A stretch of DNA of 64,000 nucleotides from Methylobacterium brachiatum (lineage in GTDB: Bacteria > Pseudomonadota > Alphaproteobacteria > Rhizobiales > Beijerinckiaceae). Positions 1-9,560 of the stretch are shown here, in pieces (the stretch's first letter is position 1; each line of letters starts with the position of its first letter). The translations under genes were made by a program, and so were the position numbers. The notes beneath the pieces are model-generated. The model was not told the origin of the DNA. It made no database searches and saw only the letters and a program-made list of their open reading frames with translations. Where the stretch lies: NCBI RefSeq assembly GCF_020523825.1, contig NZ_JAJALK010000009.1, forward strand, positions 124,001 through 188,000, given 5' to 3'.

Positions 1-151
1 GTATCGTCTCCTGCCATCGTCGATTCCCGAACACCACAGCGCGGCAGGGCTTAGGTCATAAGCGGCCCGGGGCGTCAATCGGCTCATGCCCTGCTCAGAC
101 GGCCAGCGCGGTCCGGTCTGGAACGATGCGCGCCCGCGCGCCGGGAGGCCG

Positions 152-535
152 TCAGCGGGAACTGGCACCCGCGGCGCCACCGCTCGATCCGCCCGCGCTC
201 GAACTTGAGAAGGCGTCGTTGCCCGACTGCACGCCGGCCGTGCCGAGTTGAAAGCCGCGGGCGTCGACGCCGTAATTGGGATCGCGCGCCTGCAGTCCCA
301 GCGGGGCCGGGTCGAACGGTTGCACAGTCTCGTATTGCGGTTGACCCCCGGCGAGCGGGCGCGTCACCGCCTCGGCTCGGATCGCGTCCGAGCAGAGCCC
401 CTGGCACACGGGGTGGACGAGATCTGTGGGCTGGCAGATCGGCGTGATCACGCCCCGCACGCAGGCGCAGCGGCACAGCGCCGAGGCGGGGAGGGGGAAG
501 AGCAACAGCGAGCAGGCGAGGAGGAGCGGGCGCAT
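152..535 (-). CDS. Small secreted Cys- and Ser/Gly-rich hypothetical protein
   Basis: This 127-residue protein opens with a typical signal peptide: a short positive start, a Leu-rich core and an AlaSerAla-type cleavage region around residues 17-19. The mature part begins with a cysteine cluster (CRCACVRG) and two further Cys around residues 34 and 44, then a Pro/Gln-rich stretch, and ends in a Ser/Gly/Ala tail. The Met at 535 is chosen because the signal peptide begins there; the same frame runs much further upstream but that part is antisense to the ABC permease. It is probably exported to the periplasm or surface, with the Cys either paired or binding metal. I do not recognise a family. Confidence 0.6.
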   Translation of the reverse strand: MRPLLLACSLLLFPLPASALCRCACVRGVITPICQPTDLVHPVCQGLCSDAIRAEAVTRPLAGGQPQYETVQPFDPAPLGLQARDPNYGVDARGFQLGTAGVQSGNDAFSSSSAGGSSGGAAGASSR

Positions 536-850
536 GTCAGGCTGTCCGGGAGATCGTTGCCACGCGCCGACCTGTAGCAAACCTGCGCGCGGACCGCGAC
601 TCGGGCTCGACCCCCCGACCGACCGCTCCCTCGTGAGGGCGCTCGCCGGCTCGACTGGTCGGGCGGGGCCCTCGCGACCGTCAGAAAATCGACGGCCGGC
701 GATCGTAGAGGCCGTCGCAGCTCTCGAACGCCCCCGGCAACACCTTCGACGCCTACCTGGCCCGAGGGGACGAAGGGCAGCGTCGGGCCGATCCAACGCA
801 CTTTTGCCCAGGTTTACGTCGATGTCTCGCCGACGTCGAGGTTTGGTCCC
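536..850. other. Intergenic region, no gene seen
   Basis: About 315 bases separate the divergent secreted-protein gene and the ABC permease. No reading frame here has a recognisable protein or convincing ribosome binding site. It presumably carries both promoters, but I cannot point to clear -35/-10 boxes. Confidence 0.5.
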
Positions 851-1645
851 ATGCCCGCATCCATACAGGCTCCTAGCCAACGGAGCCCGCTCGAATCGTA
901 TCTGCACGTCCTGCACGCGCTGATCCTGCGCGACATGCGCACCCGTTTCGGCGCCTCGATCTGGGGCTACGGGGTGGTGGTCCTGTGGCCGTGCGTTCAC
1001 ATCTTCATGCTGATCGCGATCTACACGTTTCAGAAAATACCGGCGCCGCTCGGCGACGACCGGGCGTTGTTCTTCGCCACCGGAGCGGTCCCGGTCCTGG
1101 TCTTTCAATATGTCTCCCGCGAGGTGATGAAATCGGTGATCATGAACCGACCTTTGACGTACTATCCGCAGGTGAAGCTCTTCGACCTGATCTTCTCCCG
1201 CATCCTCGTCGAGATCGTGACCGGATTTCTCGCCCTCTTGGTCGTTAGTTCCGTCCTCCTGATCATAGGGGTCAATCCGATTCCTTCGGCCCCGCTCACG
1301 GCGGTGTGCGGCTACGTCGCCGCGATCGGCCTCGGGATCGGCGTCGGCACGATCAACGTCGCCATCATCGGGTTTTTCCCAGGCTGGATGATCGGCTACG
1401 CGCTGTTCAGCATCGTCTTGTACATCTCCAGCGGCGTGATGTTCATGCCGAGCTACCTGCCCGAAAAAGTTTATTACTGGATGAAGTTCAATCCCGCCCT
1501 GCAAGCCGCGGAGTGGGTCAGGTCGGCCTATTATCCTTACGCGGGACTCCAAATCGACCAGCTTTACGTGATCATGTTCGGGTTCACCGCCACCACCATC
1601 GGCTTGTTTCTACTGAAGCACGTGGTCAGCAAGATGCAGGGCTAG
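851..1645 (+). CDS. ABC-2 type polysaccharide-export permease (KpsM/Wzm-like)
   Basis: This 264-residue protein has about six hydrophobic segments and the layout of capsule/O-antigen export permeases of the ABC-2 family. A cytoplasmic N-terminal segment ends in LILRDMRTRFG, a hallmark of KpsM/CtrC/Wzm-type proteins just before the first membrane helix. The C-terminus contains a conserved NPALQAAEWVRSAYYP-type stretch. The predicted role is moving a lipid-linked polysaccharide across the inner membrane with a separate ATPase (KpsT/Wzt-like). No ATPase gene lies in this window; an IS630 remnant begins ten bases downstream, so a partner may have been lost or may be elsewhere. Family assignment is good; the substrate is unknown. 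Confidence 0.85.
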   Translation: MPASIQAPSQRSPLESYLHVLHALILRDMRTRFGASIWGYGVVVLWPCVHIFMLIAIYTFQKIPAPLGDDRALFFATGAVPVLVFQYVSREVMKSVIMNRPLTYYPQVKLFDLIFSRILVEIVTGFLALLVVSSVLLIIGVNPIPSAPLTAVCGYVAAIGLGIGVGTINVAIIGFFPGWMIGYALFSIVLYISSGVMFMPSYLPEKVYYWMKFNPALQAAEWVRSAYYPYAGLQIDQLYVIMFGFTATTIGLFLLKHVVSKMQG

Positions 1646-1654
1646 TGCATCGAC

Positions 1655-1996
1655 TCAGACGGATGGATTATGGGATCGGCCGACGGCGGCGAGGATGTCG
1701 TTGGCCGGTTTGGTCCAGACGAAGGGTCTGGCGCGCCGGTTGTGCTCGGCGATGGCGCGTTCGATTGCCGCCTGCAGGTCGACGACGCCGGTGAACGAGC
1801 TGCGTCGCAGCCGACAGCGCGTGAGCGTCGAAAAGAAGCCCGCGACCGCGTTGAGCCAGGGGGCCGAGGTCGTGGTGAAGCGGAAAGTCCAGCGCGGGTG
1901 GCGGGCGAGCCAGGCGCGCACCTTCGGGTGCTTGTGGCTGCCGACGTTGCCCAAGATCGCGTGGCTCACCTTGCCGCGTGGAATTGCGGCCTCGGC
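1655..1996 (-). pseudogene. IS630-family transposase, C-terminal remnant, catalytically dead
   Basis: The frame reads SHKHPKVRAWLARHP, then a T-S-x-P/S-W-L-N-A-V region, the C-terminal half of an IS630 DDE transposase. The N-terminal HTH and first catalytic Asp are absent; upstream of about 1996 the frame turns to unrelated residues. Both remaining catalytic acids are replaced: the usual LDN is LGN, and the usual NAVEGFF is NAVAGFF, 36 residues later, the DDE spacing expected for this family. It cannot encode an active enzyme. It lies directly behind the ABC permease gene. Confidence 0.85.
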
Positions 1997-2113
1997 GACG
2001 TGGAGGAACCCGAACCGTCCCGACGCCATGTCCGGGGGGGCACAGCACCCCGCGCCCAAGATGCAACAGGCCGCCCCTGATCCGCCACGGCCCCGTTTTC
2101 GAGACATGATCAA

Positions 2114-2805
2114 GGTTACGAGATCACCGTCCCGTTCACCGGTCCGGGCTCGCCGCCCCTGCAGACGAGATCGGCGCCGGGCGAAGCGCAGGCCGATCCG
2201 GGACGCCTCTCACCGGATGACCGCAATCCGGTCGGTGCATCAGCGCGGCCATGAATGCCGCTCAAGCGAAGTCGGGGAAGCCGCGCGGTCAGTGCAGGCC
2301 CGTTCGAAGCTGAATCCTCCCACTCTCCGGGGCGATTCCCTGACCTCGCGTGCGGTTGCGCCCGGCCTCGCCCGAGGCCAAGCCGTCAGCGACCAGGTGC
2401 GTGACGCGCGTGGAAAACTCTGGCCCGTAACCGCCCATGCTTTGCCGGCGGCGCGTTCGCCCGCGATCTCGACGGTCACGTCCCCGTCACCGCCGCGGCG
2501 TCGGCGCGGCACCTTCGCGACAGCGTCCATCCCCGACCACCGCGGCCGTCGCGTCCCGTCGCGCGTCGACGACGTCACCCACCCCGCCCCCTCGCGGGAA
2601 CAGCCGAGCCCGGCCCTCGCCGCTGGTCAGCCCGTCGGATCGACAGCCCGGGTGTGATCGCGCCATCAGGCGCGGCGCGCGATCACACACCATCCCATGA
2701 ACGCGAGACAGGCGAAGCCGGTGCGCTCCGAGCGGTACGGGCTCATCCGGATCTACGGCGCGGCACCCGGGGCAGAGTGCGTGATCGGCGACGGGACGGA
2801 GAGCC
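2114..2805. other. Intergenic stretch, no supported gene
   Basis: Reading frames here are Arg/Pro-rich with no recognisable domain, as expected of non-coding high-GC DNA. The stretch may hold the remainder of the decayed IS630 region. I see no RNA gene or clear repeat. Confidence 0.4.
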
Positions 2806-3795
2806 CTACCAGTCGCTCAGCGCGGCTCGCTTCCAGCGATTCGGGGCGATGCAGCGGTACTCGAAGCTCTCGTCCCAAGCGCGCTCGCCCGCAACGCACG
2901 GGGCGGAGGACGATGCCGGGATGTGTGGAAGCGTCTCGATCAATCGGCCCACGTAGGCAGCTCCGTCATCAGTGACGCGCAGCATCGGACCGCCGCGCGT
3001 CATGTATGTCAGGGTGCTGTCGACGGGGTTGAAACCGAAGAAGCGGCTGAACGTGCCTTCGGCGTTCCCGTCGAGGCCGACCCACTGTCCCGGGGCCAGG
3101 AGCACGGCGGCGCCGCTGAACGAACCTCCCGCAAGATCGAGGCCGATGCCGAACGTCGACCCGACATTGGCCGTCGAGAACGCGCGGTCGATGGTTACGC
3201 CCGGCCCGGTCGAGACCATGTAGCCGTAAGCCACGTGGCTTCCGGCCTCCCCGCCGGCTCCCGCATGCGCCAGGACCCGTTGCCGATTCGCATCCGGGCC
3301 GACCGCGCCGCCGATGTCGAGTTCCACGCCGATGCACGAGGTTGTCGGGTTCGGGATACCGGTCTGATCCACGCAGTTGAAGTTGCCGGCCCAGGTCGTG
3401 CCGGTCTCCTCGCCATTGTCCGTGGGCTTCTTCCAGGCCGTGCCGTTCATGGCGACGTTCTGGGCGTTCGCGCTCTTGCGAGCGCGGTTATTCAGCTCAG
3501 CCGTGACCACCCACTCGAACCCGGGCGAGACGAAGCTCGTCGTGGTGTTCGCCCAGAAGGCCTTGTAGGTCCACCACGGCTTGCCGCCGCCGGACGTGGT
3601 CTCGACGTCGCGATCAACCCGCAGGGTCGCGCGGTCATCGAACTTCGCACCGGAAAAGCTGTTCGCGAGAAAGAGCGGCATTCCTTGAAGCCCCGGCTGG
3701 CCGGAATTGGCCACGCTGGCTGTGAAGGGCGGGCTATAGGTCTGCGCCGTGGCCGGACAGGTCAGGCCTGCCAGACCCAGTGCGAGCGAGCCCAT
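2806..3795 (-). CDS. Secreted hypothetical protein
   Basis: A 329-residue protein whose best start is the Met at 3795, because MGSLALGLAGLTCPATAQ is a plausible signal peptide ending in a TATAQ-like cleavage site. The mature chain is rich in Gly, Thr, Asn and aromatic residues and looks like a beta-rich extracellular protein: alternating hydrophobic stretches, ELDIGGAVGPD, and a C-terminal part with two Cys about 16 residues apart (APCVAGERAW and EYRCIAP). The tone resembles phage tail-fibre or surface-exposed hypothetical proteins, but I cannot name a family. The frame extends about 60 codons upstream in Arg/Pro-rich residues, which I regard as non-coding. It stands alone in a sparse region. 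Confidence 0.6.
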   Translation of the reverse strand: MGSLALGLAGLTCPATAQTYSPPFTASVANSGQPGLQGMPLFLANSFSGAKFDDRATLRVDRDVETTSGGGKPWWTYKAFWANTTTSFVSPGFEWVVTAELNNRARKSANAQNVAMNGTAWKKPTDNGEETGTTWAGNFNCVDQTGIPNPTTSCIGVELDIGGAVGPDANRQRVLAHAGAGGEAGSHVAYGYMVSTGPGVTIDRAFSTANVGSTFGIGLDLAGGSFSGAAVLLAPGQWVGLDGNAEGTFSRFFGFNPVDSTLTYMTRGGPMLRVTDDGAAYVGRLIETLPHIPASSSAPCVAGERAWDESFEYRCIAPNRWKRAALSDW

Positions 3796-5542
3796 CACGG
3801 CGGCAGGTCTCCGACGCGGATCGCCCGTTCGCTCACGCCCGCGGACGCGCGCGAACGGAGGAGCAGGGCGAGGCCGAGGATCGCCGTCCAAGCGATGGGG
3901 CCCGAGGTCGTCGGGCCGACGGCCCGCCCCTGCCACAGGCCCTCGGTACAGGTGATTGCCGTCTTCACGGTAGGCCATGGCTTACGTCCATCACAGTCGC
4001 CCTATGGCCGAAGTTTCGAGCAGGAGAAGCCGTCGAAAGGCAACCTCGTATCGGCCCCCATGGCCCGGCCCCCGATGAGCAACCCTACGCCGGCTGGCGT
4101 TGATCGCGCCGCGTGCAAGGCAGCGGACGGGCGCGATCTCGGCCCGACCCGAGCAACCGCTCCCGACGGCGACGGCTTCGGGAAGCCTCTGGGGACCGTT
4201 CGCGATCGGGACGTGCGGCGTGTCGGAACGCTCGGCCTGTGGCATCCCGCGCCCGAACGCGTGGACGGCCCGATACGGCGCCAGAGGCAGCACGGGTTCG
4301 GACCGAAGTCGCCCTCGCAGCGACCATCGCCGCCACGGCTCCGCGGCGTAACCCGCTGATAGGGCCACCTCACGCCGCGGCAGAACGACGGTCGAGGCGG
4401 AAACCGATTCTGGCCGAGCGATGGCTCGCGCGCCTGCGATCGAACCTGCGGCCGGACGAGCGGGCCGAGGAGCGCGTGGATGATCGACCGGGCTCTACGG
4501 CATGTTTTGGTGGCGGCCCACGGCGCCGGGCCGACGTCCCGGCGCCGTGGGCCGTCACACCACCTCCGGCTTCGAAGCGCTGGCACGGGGTCTGATACCG
4601 ACGTCTCCCAAGCGTGGTCACGGGCTCGCCTGAGTGTCCGCGGTTCCGCGCACGGGGATCGCGGATCGGACCGGAAATGGCACGCCCGCACGGACATCAC
4701 CGGTCGGGAATCGCCCGACGCATTAACCGGCCGTTAGCGTTGATCCGGTCACCTTTCGAACTTGGAAGGGGACGCACAGCATGCTTGAACATTGCAGAGC
4801 GTGCATGGATGCGCCCTTTAACGGCAGGAAGAGTGTACGATCAGCACCAGCTCACCGCCGGCTGCCGACCGAGTTCGAGGCGGCGCCGCGCAGCATCCGA
4901 GCCTTGCCGGATCCGTCGCCACGACCGGTCGCCGCCGATCGCGGCGTCGTGCGCACCGGCACGGGCTACCCCGATGCTGCCTGAACACGCCCATCGTCGG
5001 GCTACGTCGGTCGCTCGCCGCGCCTCAGCCGATACGCGGCTCTGCGGCGTTCGAACCGGCGGTCTCCGCGCGATCCCGGAGCGGCATTCGCGCGGACGAA
5101 CCGGATGACGGCTACATCTCGCTGGGGGCGCCCCTCGCCCGCCATCAGACCGGAGCTCACGCGCGCGCGCTCACTGTTTGAGCCGAGCCTTATCGTCTTC
5201 GCCCCCGAGTGCCGTGACAGGGTCGGTCCCGCGCCGAGGGCGCCCCGGATACCGGAGCTCTGCCACCTAGCGAGGCGCCCCGCCCGGAGGCATCCCTGCC
5301 TCGGCTCACGGGCGCGCACGTGGTCGGGTGCGCCCACCTCGACGCCCCACCTGTTCGCGGGCTCGCGAAGCGCCCGGGCCCCATATTCCCGGACCCTGCA
5401 GCGATGAGGGGGACGTCTCTCGCGCCGACGGGCGATCCGTCCGGATATGTGCTCCCGGTTTTTCGTAGTGCGTTCGATCTCTCCGTTACGACACACCGGC
5501 GGGGCCGACGTGACGCACCCGGCATCTGGACACGGTAGACCG
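3796..5542. other. 1.7-kb stretch without a recognisable gene
   Basis: All frames give Arg/Pro/Ala-rich translations with no domain or signal peptide. A 67-codon frame at 4781-4984 has a purine-rich GGAAGGGG about 13 bases ahead of its ATG but an unremarkable sequence, so I do not call it. The one clear structure is the perfect hairpin at 4514-4554, listed separately. Confidence 0.4.
4514..4554. repeat. Perfect 17-bp inverted repeat with 7-base loop
   Basis: CGGCCCACGGCGCCGGG (4514-4530) is followed by seven loop bases and its exact reverse complement (4538-4554). The stem is very stable. Neither side has a run of T, so it is not an obvious intrinsic terminator. No gene lies close by. It could be a REP-like element, a structural RNA stem or a protein-binding palindrome. 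Confidence 0.8.
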
Positions 5543-6865
5543 ATGGCGTCCAATCGTCTTGACGATCTACCCGTCCCGCCGGCTCAGCCGGTGATATCCG
5601 GCGCCCTACACAGTGCCGAGTCGGGACGTGCTCGGCGCCCCCGAAATGCGGCGAGGATCTCTGCCAAGGCCCTCGCGCAAGCCGCACAGCTGGAACGCGA
5701 CCTCGCACTGGTCCTGGAGACGCCCGGCAAGCCGAGCGAGCGCTTGCCCGGCGATGCTTCAGATGAAGCGGTCTTCGTCACGCGCCCGTTCCTGCCGCCG
5801 CTCGAGGAATTCGAGCCGCTGCTGAGGCGGATCTGGCAGACCCGGGTGCTGACGAATGGCGGTCCGTATCACCGCGAACTGGAGGAGCGGCTACGCGACC
5901 ACCTCGGCGTTCCGGAGATCGCATTGTTCAACAACGCGACCACCGCCCTCATCGTGGCGCTGCGCGCGCTCGGGCTCACGGGAGAGGTTATCACCACGCC
6001 CTACTCCTTCGTGGCGACGTCGCACGCACTGTTGTGGAGCGGCCTCACGCCGGTCTTCTCGGACATCGATCCGCACAGTCTCAACCTCGATCCGGCCTCG
6101 GTCGAGGCCGCGATCACACCGCGCACGAGTGCGATCCTACCGGTTCATTGCTACGGGCACCCCTGCGACGTCGAGGCGATCGACGACATCGCGCGCAGGC
6201 ATGGCCTCAAAGTGATCTACGACGCGGCGCACGCCTTCGGCGTGCGCCATCGCGGCGGGAGCGTCCTGAAGCACGGCGACCTGTCCGTCCTCAGTTTTCA
6301 CGCGACGAAAGTGTTCAACACCTTCGAAGGTGGTGCGATCGTCTGTGCCGACGCAGCGCAGAAGGCGCGGATCGAGAAGCTCAAGAATTTCGGCTTCGAC
6401 GGTGAGACCTCCGTGATCGAGGTCGGACTCAACGGCAAGATGAGCGAACTCAACGCCGCTCTGGGGCTCGTCCAACTCCGCTACATCGACGCGGCGGTGA
6501 CTCGCCGAGGCGAGATCGACGCCCTGTACCGAACGGGCCTGCGCGACGTCCGCGGCATTCGCTGCCTTGAACCTGTCCAGAACGAAACGGCCAATTATGC
6601 CTACTTTCCGATCCTCGTCGAACCGGATTACCCGGTCACGCGGGACGACCTCGACGCAGCTCTGAAGCGCGAGGGAATCTACCCGCGACGCTACTTCTAT
6701 CCGTTGATTTCGGATTATCCGATGTATCGGTCACTGCCGAGCGCGGGACGCGACCGCCTGCCGGCGGCGGCGGCGGCGTCCGAGCGCGTCCTCTGCCTTC
6801 CGATATTTCCGGATCTCGACGAGGCGGTCGTACGACGCGTGATCCGGCGGATCGCGAACCCGTAA
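5543..6865 (+). CDS. DegT/DnrJ/EryC1-family sugar aminotransferase (VioA/FdtB-like)
   Basis: This 440-residue protein is a PLP-dependent aminotransferase acting on nucleotide-linked keto-sugars. The IYDAAHAFG motif supplies the Asp that contacts the PLP ring nitrogen, and SFHATKVFNTFEGG carries the Schiff-base lysine at about residue 256. That wording is typical of the VioA/FdtB branch, which aminates dTDP-4-keto-6-deoxyhexoses. Residues 1-70 are an extension not needed for catalysis. The Met at 5543 is preferred; the frame stays open to 5447 but that part looks non-coding. Its likely product is a 4-amino-4,6-dideoxysugar nucleotide, a fit substrate for the acyl-group genes further along. The exact sugar is inference. 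Confidence 0.85.
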   Translation: MASNRLDDLPVPPAQPVISGALHSAESGRARRPRNAARISAKALAQAAQLERDLALVLETPGKPSERLPGDASDEAVFVTRPFLPPLEEFEPLLRRIWQTRVLTNGGPYHRELEERLRDHLGVPEIALFNNATTALIVALRALGLTGEVITTPYSFVATSHALLWSGLTPVFSDIDPHSLNLDPASVEAAITPRTSAILPVHCYGHPCDVEAIDDIARRHGLKVIYDAAHAFGVRHRGGSVLKHGDLSVLSFHATKVFNTFEGGAIVCADAAQKARIEKLKNFGFDGETSVIEVGLNGKMSELNAALGLVQLRYIDAAVTRRGEIDALYRTGLRDVRGIRCLEPVQNETANYAYFPILVEPDYPVTRDDLDAALKREGIYPRRYFYPLISDYPMYRSLPSAGRDRLPAAAAASERVLCLPIFPDLDEAVVRRVIRRIANP

Positions 6866-7084
6866 GCGGCACCCAGCTTTGGATCGAGCGGCACGCTTTA
6901 GGGATCGTCTCGCACCGAGAGCGCGAAACACCGACGATCGTCGATCTTCCGCGCTCATTCGGTCCTGACATCGATCGTCGCCCGCACGCCGCGCTGCAGC
7001 CAGCGTTCCACTGCGGCGCAGCAACCTTCTTCACTGGCTCTTAACCGTGTTGCTGCAACTATCGCGACCTCGGGAGGGCGCGGA

Positions 7085-9226
7085 ATGCTCGATCAATATG
7101 GCGGGCGGGCAAGCGGCGCCGCGTCCGGTGGGGCTGCGATGCGCAGCTTGGCCAAGGCACGGGACCATCGGGCCTGCGGACGATTCGACCGGGCCGAATC
7201 GACCCTGCGGCGGGTGCTCGGCACCGAGCCCAACCATCCCGAGGCGCATTACGAGCTCGGCCAGATCGCGGCGCGCCACGCCCCCGAGAAGGCCGTGACC
7301 CATTTCGTCACGGCCCTGCGGGGCGCGCCCGAACGGCCGAATTACTGGCTCGCCCTGGCCACCGCGCTGCTCGCCGTGGAGCGTTTGCCGGACGCGCGCG
7401 CGATCCTGGAGCGCTACAAGGCGCAGAGCTTCGGCCCCGAGGCGCAGCCGCTCAAAGCGGCCTTTCTGGAGAGCACCTTCGCGTCCGCCCAGCTACGCTA
7501 CGATCGGAGTGAATACCGCTCGGCGGAGGCGCTGCTCGACCTCGTCCTGTTCCTCGACGAGACCCACGCGCACGCCACCTATCTCGCCGGCGTCATCGCG
7601 GCTCGGACGAACCGGCCCGAACTGGCCTATGACCTGATCAGCATCGCGCTGTACCGCGAGCCGAAGAACCCTCTGTTCTTCAGCGGCCTCAGCACGGTCC
7701 TGACCAATCGCGGCGACTACGACAGCGCCATCTCCGCCCTGGAGAAGGCCCTCGAATTCGATCCCGACCTCGCGATGGCGCATGCCAACATCGCCGGGGT
7801 CTATCAGCGCCGGTTCCGGTACGGCGAGGCCCTGCGCCACGCCGAGCGGGCCATCGTGCTGGAGCCAGGCAATGCCGGCGCCCACAGCAACCGCGGCAGC
7901 GCGCTGCTGGCCCTCGGGCGCCTGGGCGAGGCCGTGGAGGCGTTCGACCGGGCCCTCGGCCTCGATCCGTCCAAGCTGTTCGTCGCCTCCAACCGCCTGT
8001 TCGCCAAGCTCTACGCCGCCGACATCCCGCACGCGGAATACGCCGCCGACGCCCTGGATTACGGCCGCCGCTATGCGGACCCGCTCCTGCGCCGTCGCCC
8101 CTTCGCCAATGATCGCGACCCGGAGCGCAAGCTGCGCGTCGGCTTCGTCTCGGGCGATCTCTGCAACCACGCCCTGGTTCGCTTCTTCGAGCCGTATCTG
8201 CGTGCCATCGACCGGGACAGCATGTCGGTGCTGGCCTACATGACGCATGCGAGCGAGGACGCGTTCTCGCGGCGGTTGAAGCCGCTGTTCGACGGCTGGC
8301 ACAATCTCGCGAACCTCGACGACGACGAGGCGGCCGACCGGATCGAGGCCGACGCGATCGACATCCTCGTCGACCTGTCGGGACACAGTGCCGGCAATCG
8401 CCTACTGGTGTTCGCGCGCAAGCCCGCCCCCGTCCAAGTCACCTGGATCGGGCATCCCGGCACGACCGGACTGGCCGCGATCGACTATCGTCTCACCGAC
8501 GCGAACACCGATCCGCTCGGCCTCGCCGAGCCCCTGCATGCCGAGCGTCTATGGCGCCTGCCGCGGGTGAGCGCCACCTATGCCGGCGTCGACAACCTGC
8601 CGCCGGTGCGGGAGCGGGCGCCCTTCGAGGATGAAGGCCACATCACCTTCGGCTGCTTCAACCGACTGACCAAGGTCTGCGACGCCGTCCTTACGACCTG
8701 GGCGACCATCCTCGAAGCGGTGCCGGAATCCCGGCTGTTCATGGTGGTGGGCGACATCGGGACCCCCGAGGTCCGCGAAGCAGTGGAAACCCGTCTGACC
8801 GCGGCCGGGCTGCCGCTCGACCGGGTGATCTTCCAGCCGCGCGTCAACACCGGCTACCACGAGCTCTATCACCGGGTGGATATCGCCCTGGATCCGTACC
8901 CGTATAACGGCGGCACGACGAGCTTCGACACCCTGTCGATGGGGGTACCCTTCATCGCCCTCAGCGGAGATCACGCGGCGGCCCGAGTCGCAGCATCGAT
9001 ACTAAGGGTGATCGGCTTGCCGGACCTGGTCGCCGACAGCCAGGACGCCTACGTGGCGATCGCCCGGGATCTGGCGCTCGACCGCGATCGCCTGCGGACA
9101 ATCCGGGCGGGCTTGCGCGAGCGTCTCCATGCCAGCCCGCTCATGGACCACGCCGGCCTCGCCGCCGATGTCGATGCGGCGTTCCGGGCGATGTGGCGCC
9201 AGTGGCTCGCCGCCGAGTGCGCCTAG
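7085..9226 (+). CDS. TPR-containing GT41 (OGT/SPINDLY-family) glycosyltransferase
   Basis: A 713-residue cytoplasmic protein. Residues 20 to about 330 are tetratricopeptide repeats (for example NHPEAHYELGQIAAR, FDPDLAMAHANIAGVYQ, EPGNAGAHSNRGSALLALG). The rest is the GT41 catalytic region of O-GlcNAc transferases. DLSGHSAGNRL holds the family His (about residue 434), APVQVTWIGHPGTTGL is the signature strand, CFNRLTKV carries the Lys (about 530) that contacts the UDP-sugar phosphates, and NGGTTSFDTLSMGVP closes the donor site. The ATG follows a GGGAGGG ribosome site. Bacterial members O-glycosylate proteins. A flagellin gene lies 7.5 kb away, making flagellin a candidate target, unproven. Confidence 0.88.
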   Translation: MLDQYGGRASGAASGGAAMRSLAKARDHRACGRFDRAESTLRRVLGTEPNHPEAHYELGQIAARHAPEKAVTHFVTALRGAPERPNYWLALATALLAVERLPDARAILERYKAQSFGPEAQPLKAAFLESTFASAQLRYDRSEYRSAEALLDLVLFLDETHAHATYLAGVIAARTNRPELAYDLISIALYREPKNPLFFSGLSTVLTNRGDYDSAISALEKALEFDPDLAMAHANIAGVYQRRFRYGEALRHAERAIVLEPGNAGAHSNRGSALLALGRLGEAVEAFDRALGLDPSKLFVASNRLFAKLYAADIPHAEYAADALDYGRRYADPLLRRRPFANDRDPERKLRVGFVSGDLCNHALVRFFEPYLRAIDRDSMSVLAYMTHASEDAFSRRLKPLFDGWHNLANLDDDEAADRIEADAIDILVDLSGHSAGNRLLVFARKPAPVQVTWIGHPGTTGLAAIDYRLTDANTDPLGLAEPLHAERLWRLPRVSATYAGVDNLPPVRERAPFEDEGHITFGCFNRLTKVCDAVLTTWATILEAVPESRLFMVVGDIGTPEVREAVETRLTAAGLPLDRVIFQPRVNTGYHELYHRVDIALDPYPYNGGTTSFDTLSMGVPFIALSGDHAAARVAASILRVIGLPDLVADSQDAYVAIARDLALDRDRLRTIRAGLRERLHASPLMDHAGLAADVDAAFRAMWRQWLAAECA

Positions 9227-9543
9227 GCCGGCAAAAGACGGCGATCCAAGCGCGCGATCCGGAGCGCAGCCGCTGCTTCAGCCGCCCCGGTGCGCACATC
9301 CGCGCTCGATCACGCGCGGATCTGTAGCTCACGGGCTCGCTCCTCGACGACGGGGGATCCGGTTCGGATGGCCGTAGACCGGCGCGCCGGGCCCCAGGGG
9401 ATCGCGATCACGCCGACGGCGAAATGGGCAACTAAAGCGGTGAGGCGAATGCGGCTCGGCCGGCACGACGTGCTTTCGCCACGCTGGGTGGCTTGGCTAC
9501 CGTGACGCGCCGACGGAGTTTTTCCAGGCGACCGCTGAAGCGT
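9227..9543. other. Intergenic region with a possible transposase scar
   Basis: About 317 bases between the converging GT41 and acyltransferase genes. Apart from the weak IS5-like fragment listed next I see nothing coding. Confidence 0.4.
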
Positions 9544-9560
9544 TCAATCGCCCCGCGCGC
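9510..9560 (-). pseudogene. Possible IS5-family transposase scrap
   Basis: The minus strand reads RGAIERFSGRLEKLRRRV, close to the A-I-E-R-F-F-x-R-L-K-x-F-R-R-(V/I) signature near the C-terminus of IS5-group transposases. The expected ATRYDK continuation is missing and nothing else of the element is recognisable. The match is only about 17 residues and may be chance. Confidence 0.3.

Noticed and set aside
536..1552. Long minus-strand frame continuing upstream of the small secreted protein
   Set aside because: It is antisense to the ABC permease, Arg/Asp/His-rich, and lacks a domain; only the last 127 codons with a signal peptide are credible.
2806..3795. Phage tail fibre
   Set aside because: Composition is suggestive, but it has a signal peptide and no phage neighbours.
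2923..4359. 478-codon plus-strand frame
   Set aside because: It is mostly antisense to the secreted hypothetical gene and has no recognisable feature; high GC opens such frames.
4781..4984. 67-codon frame with a purine-rich sequence ahead of its ATG
   Set aside because: Sequence has no feature and composition matches surrounding non-coding DNA.
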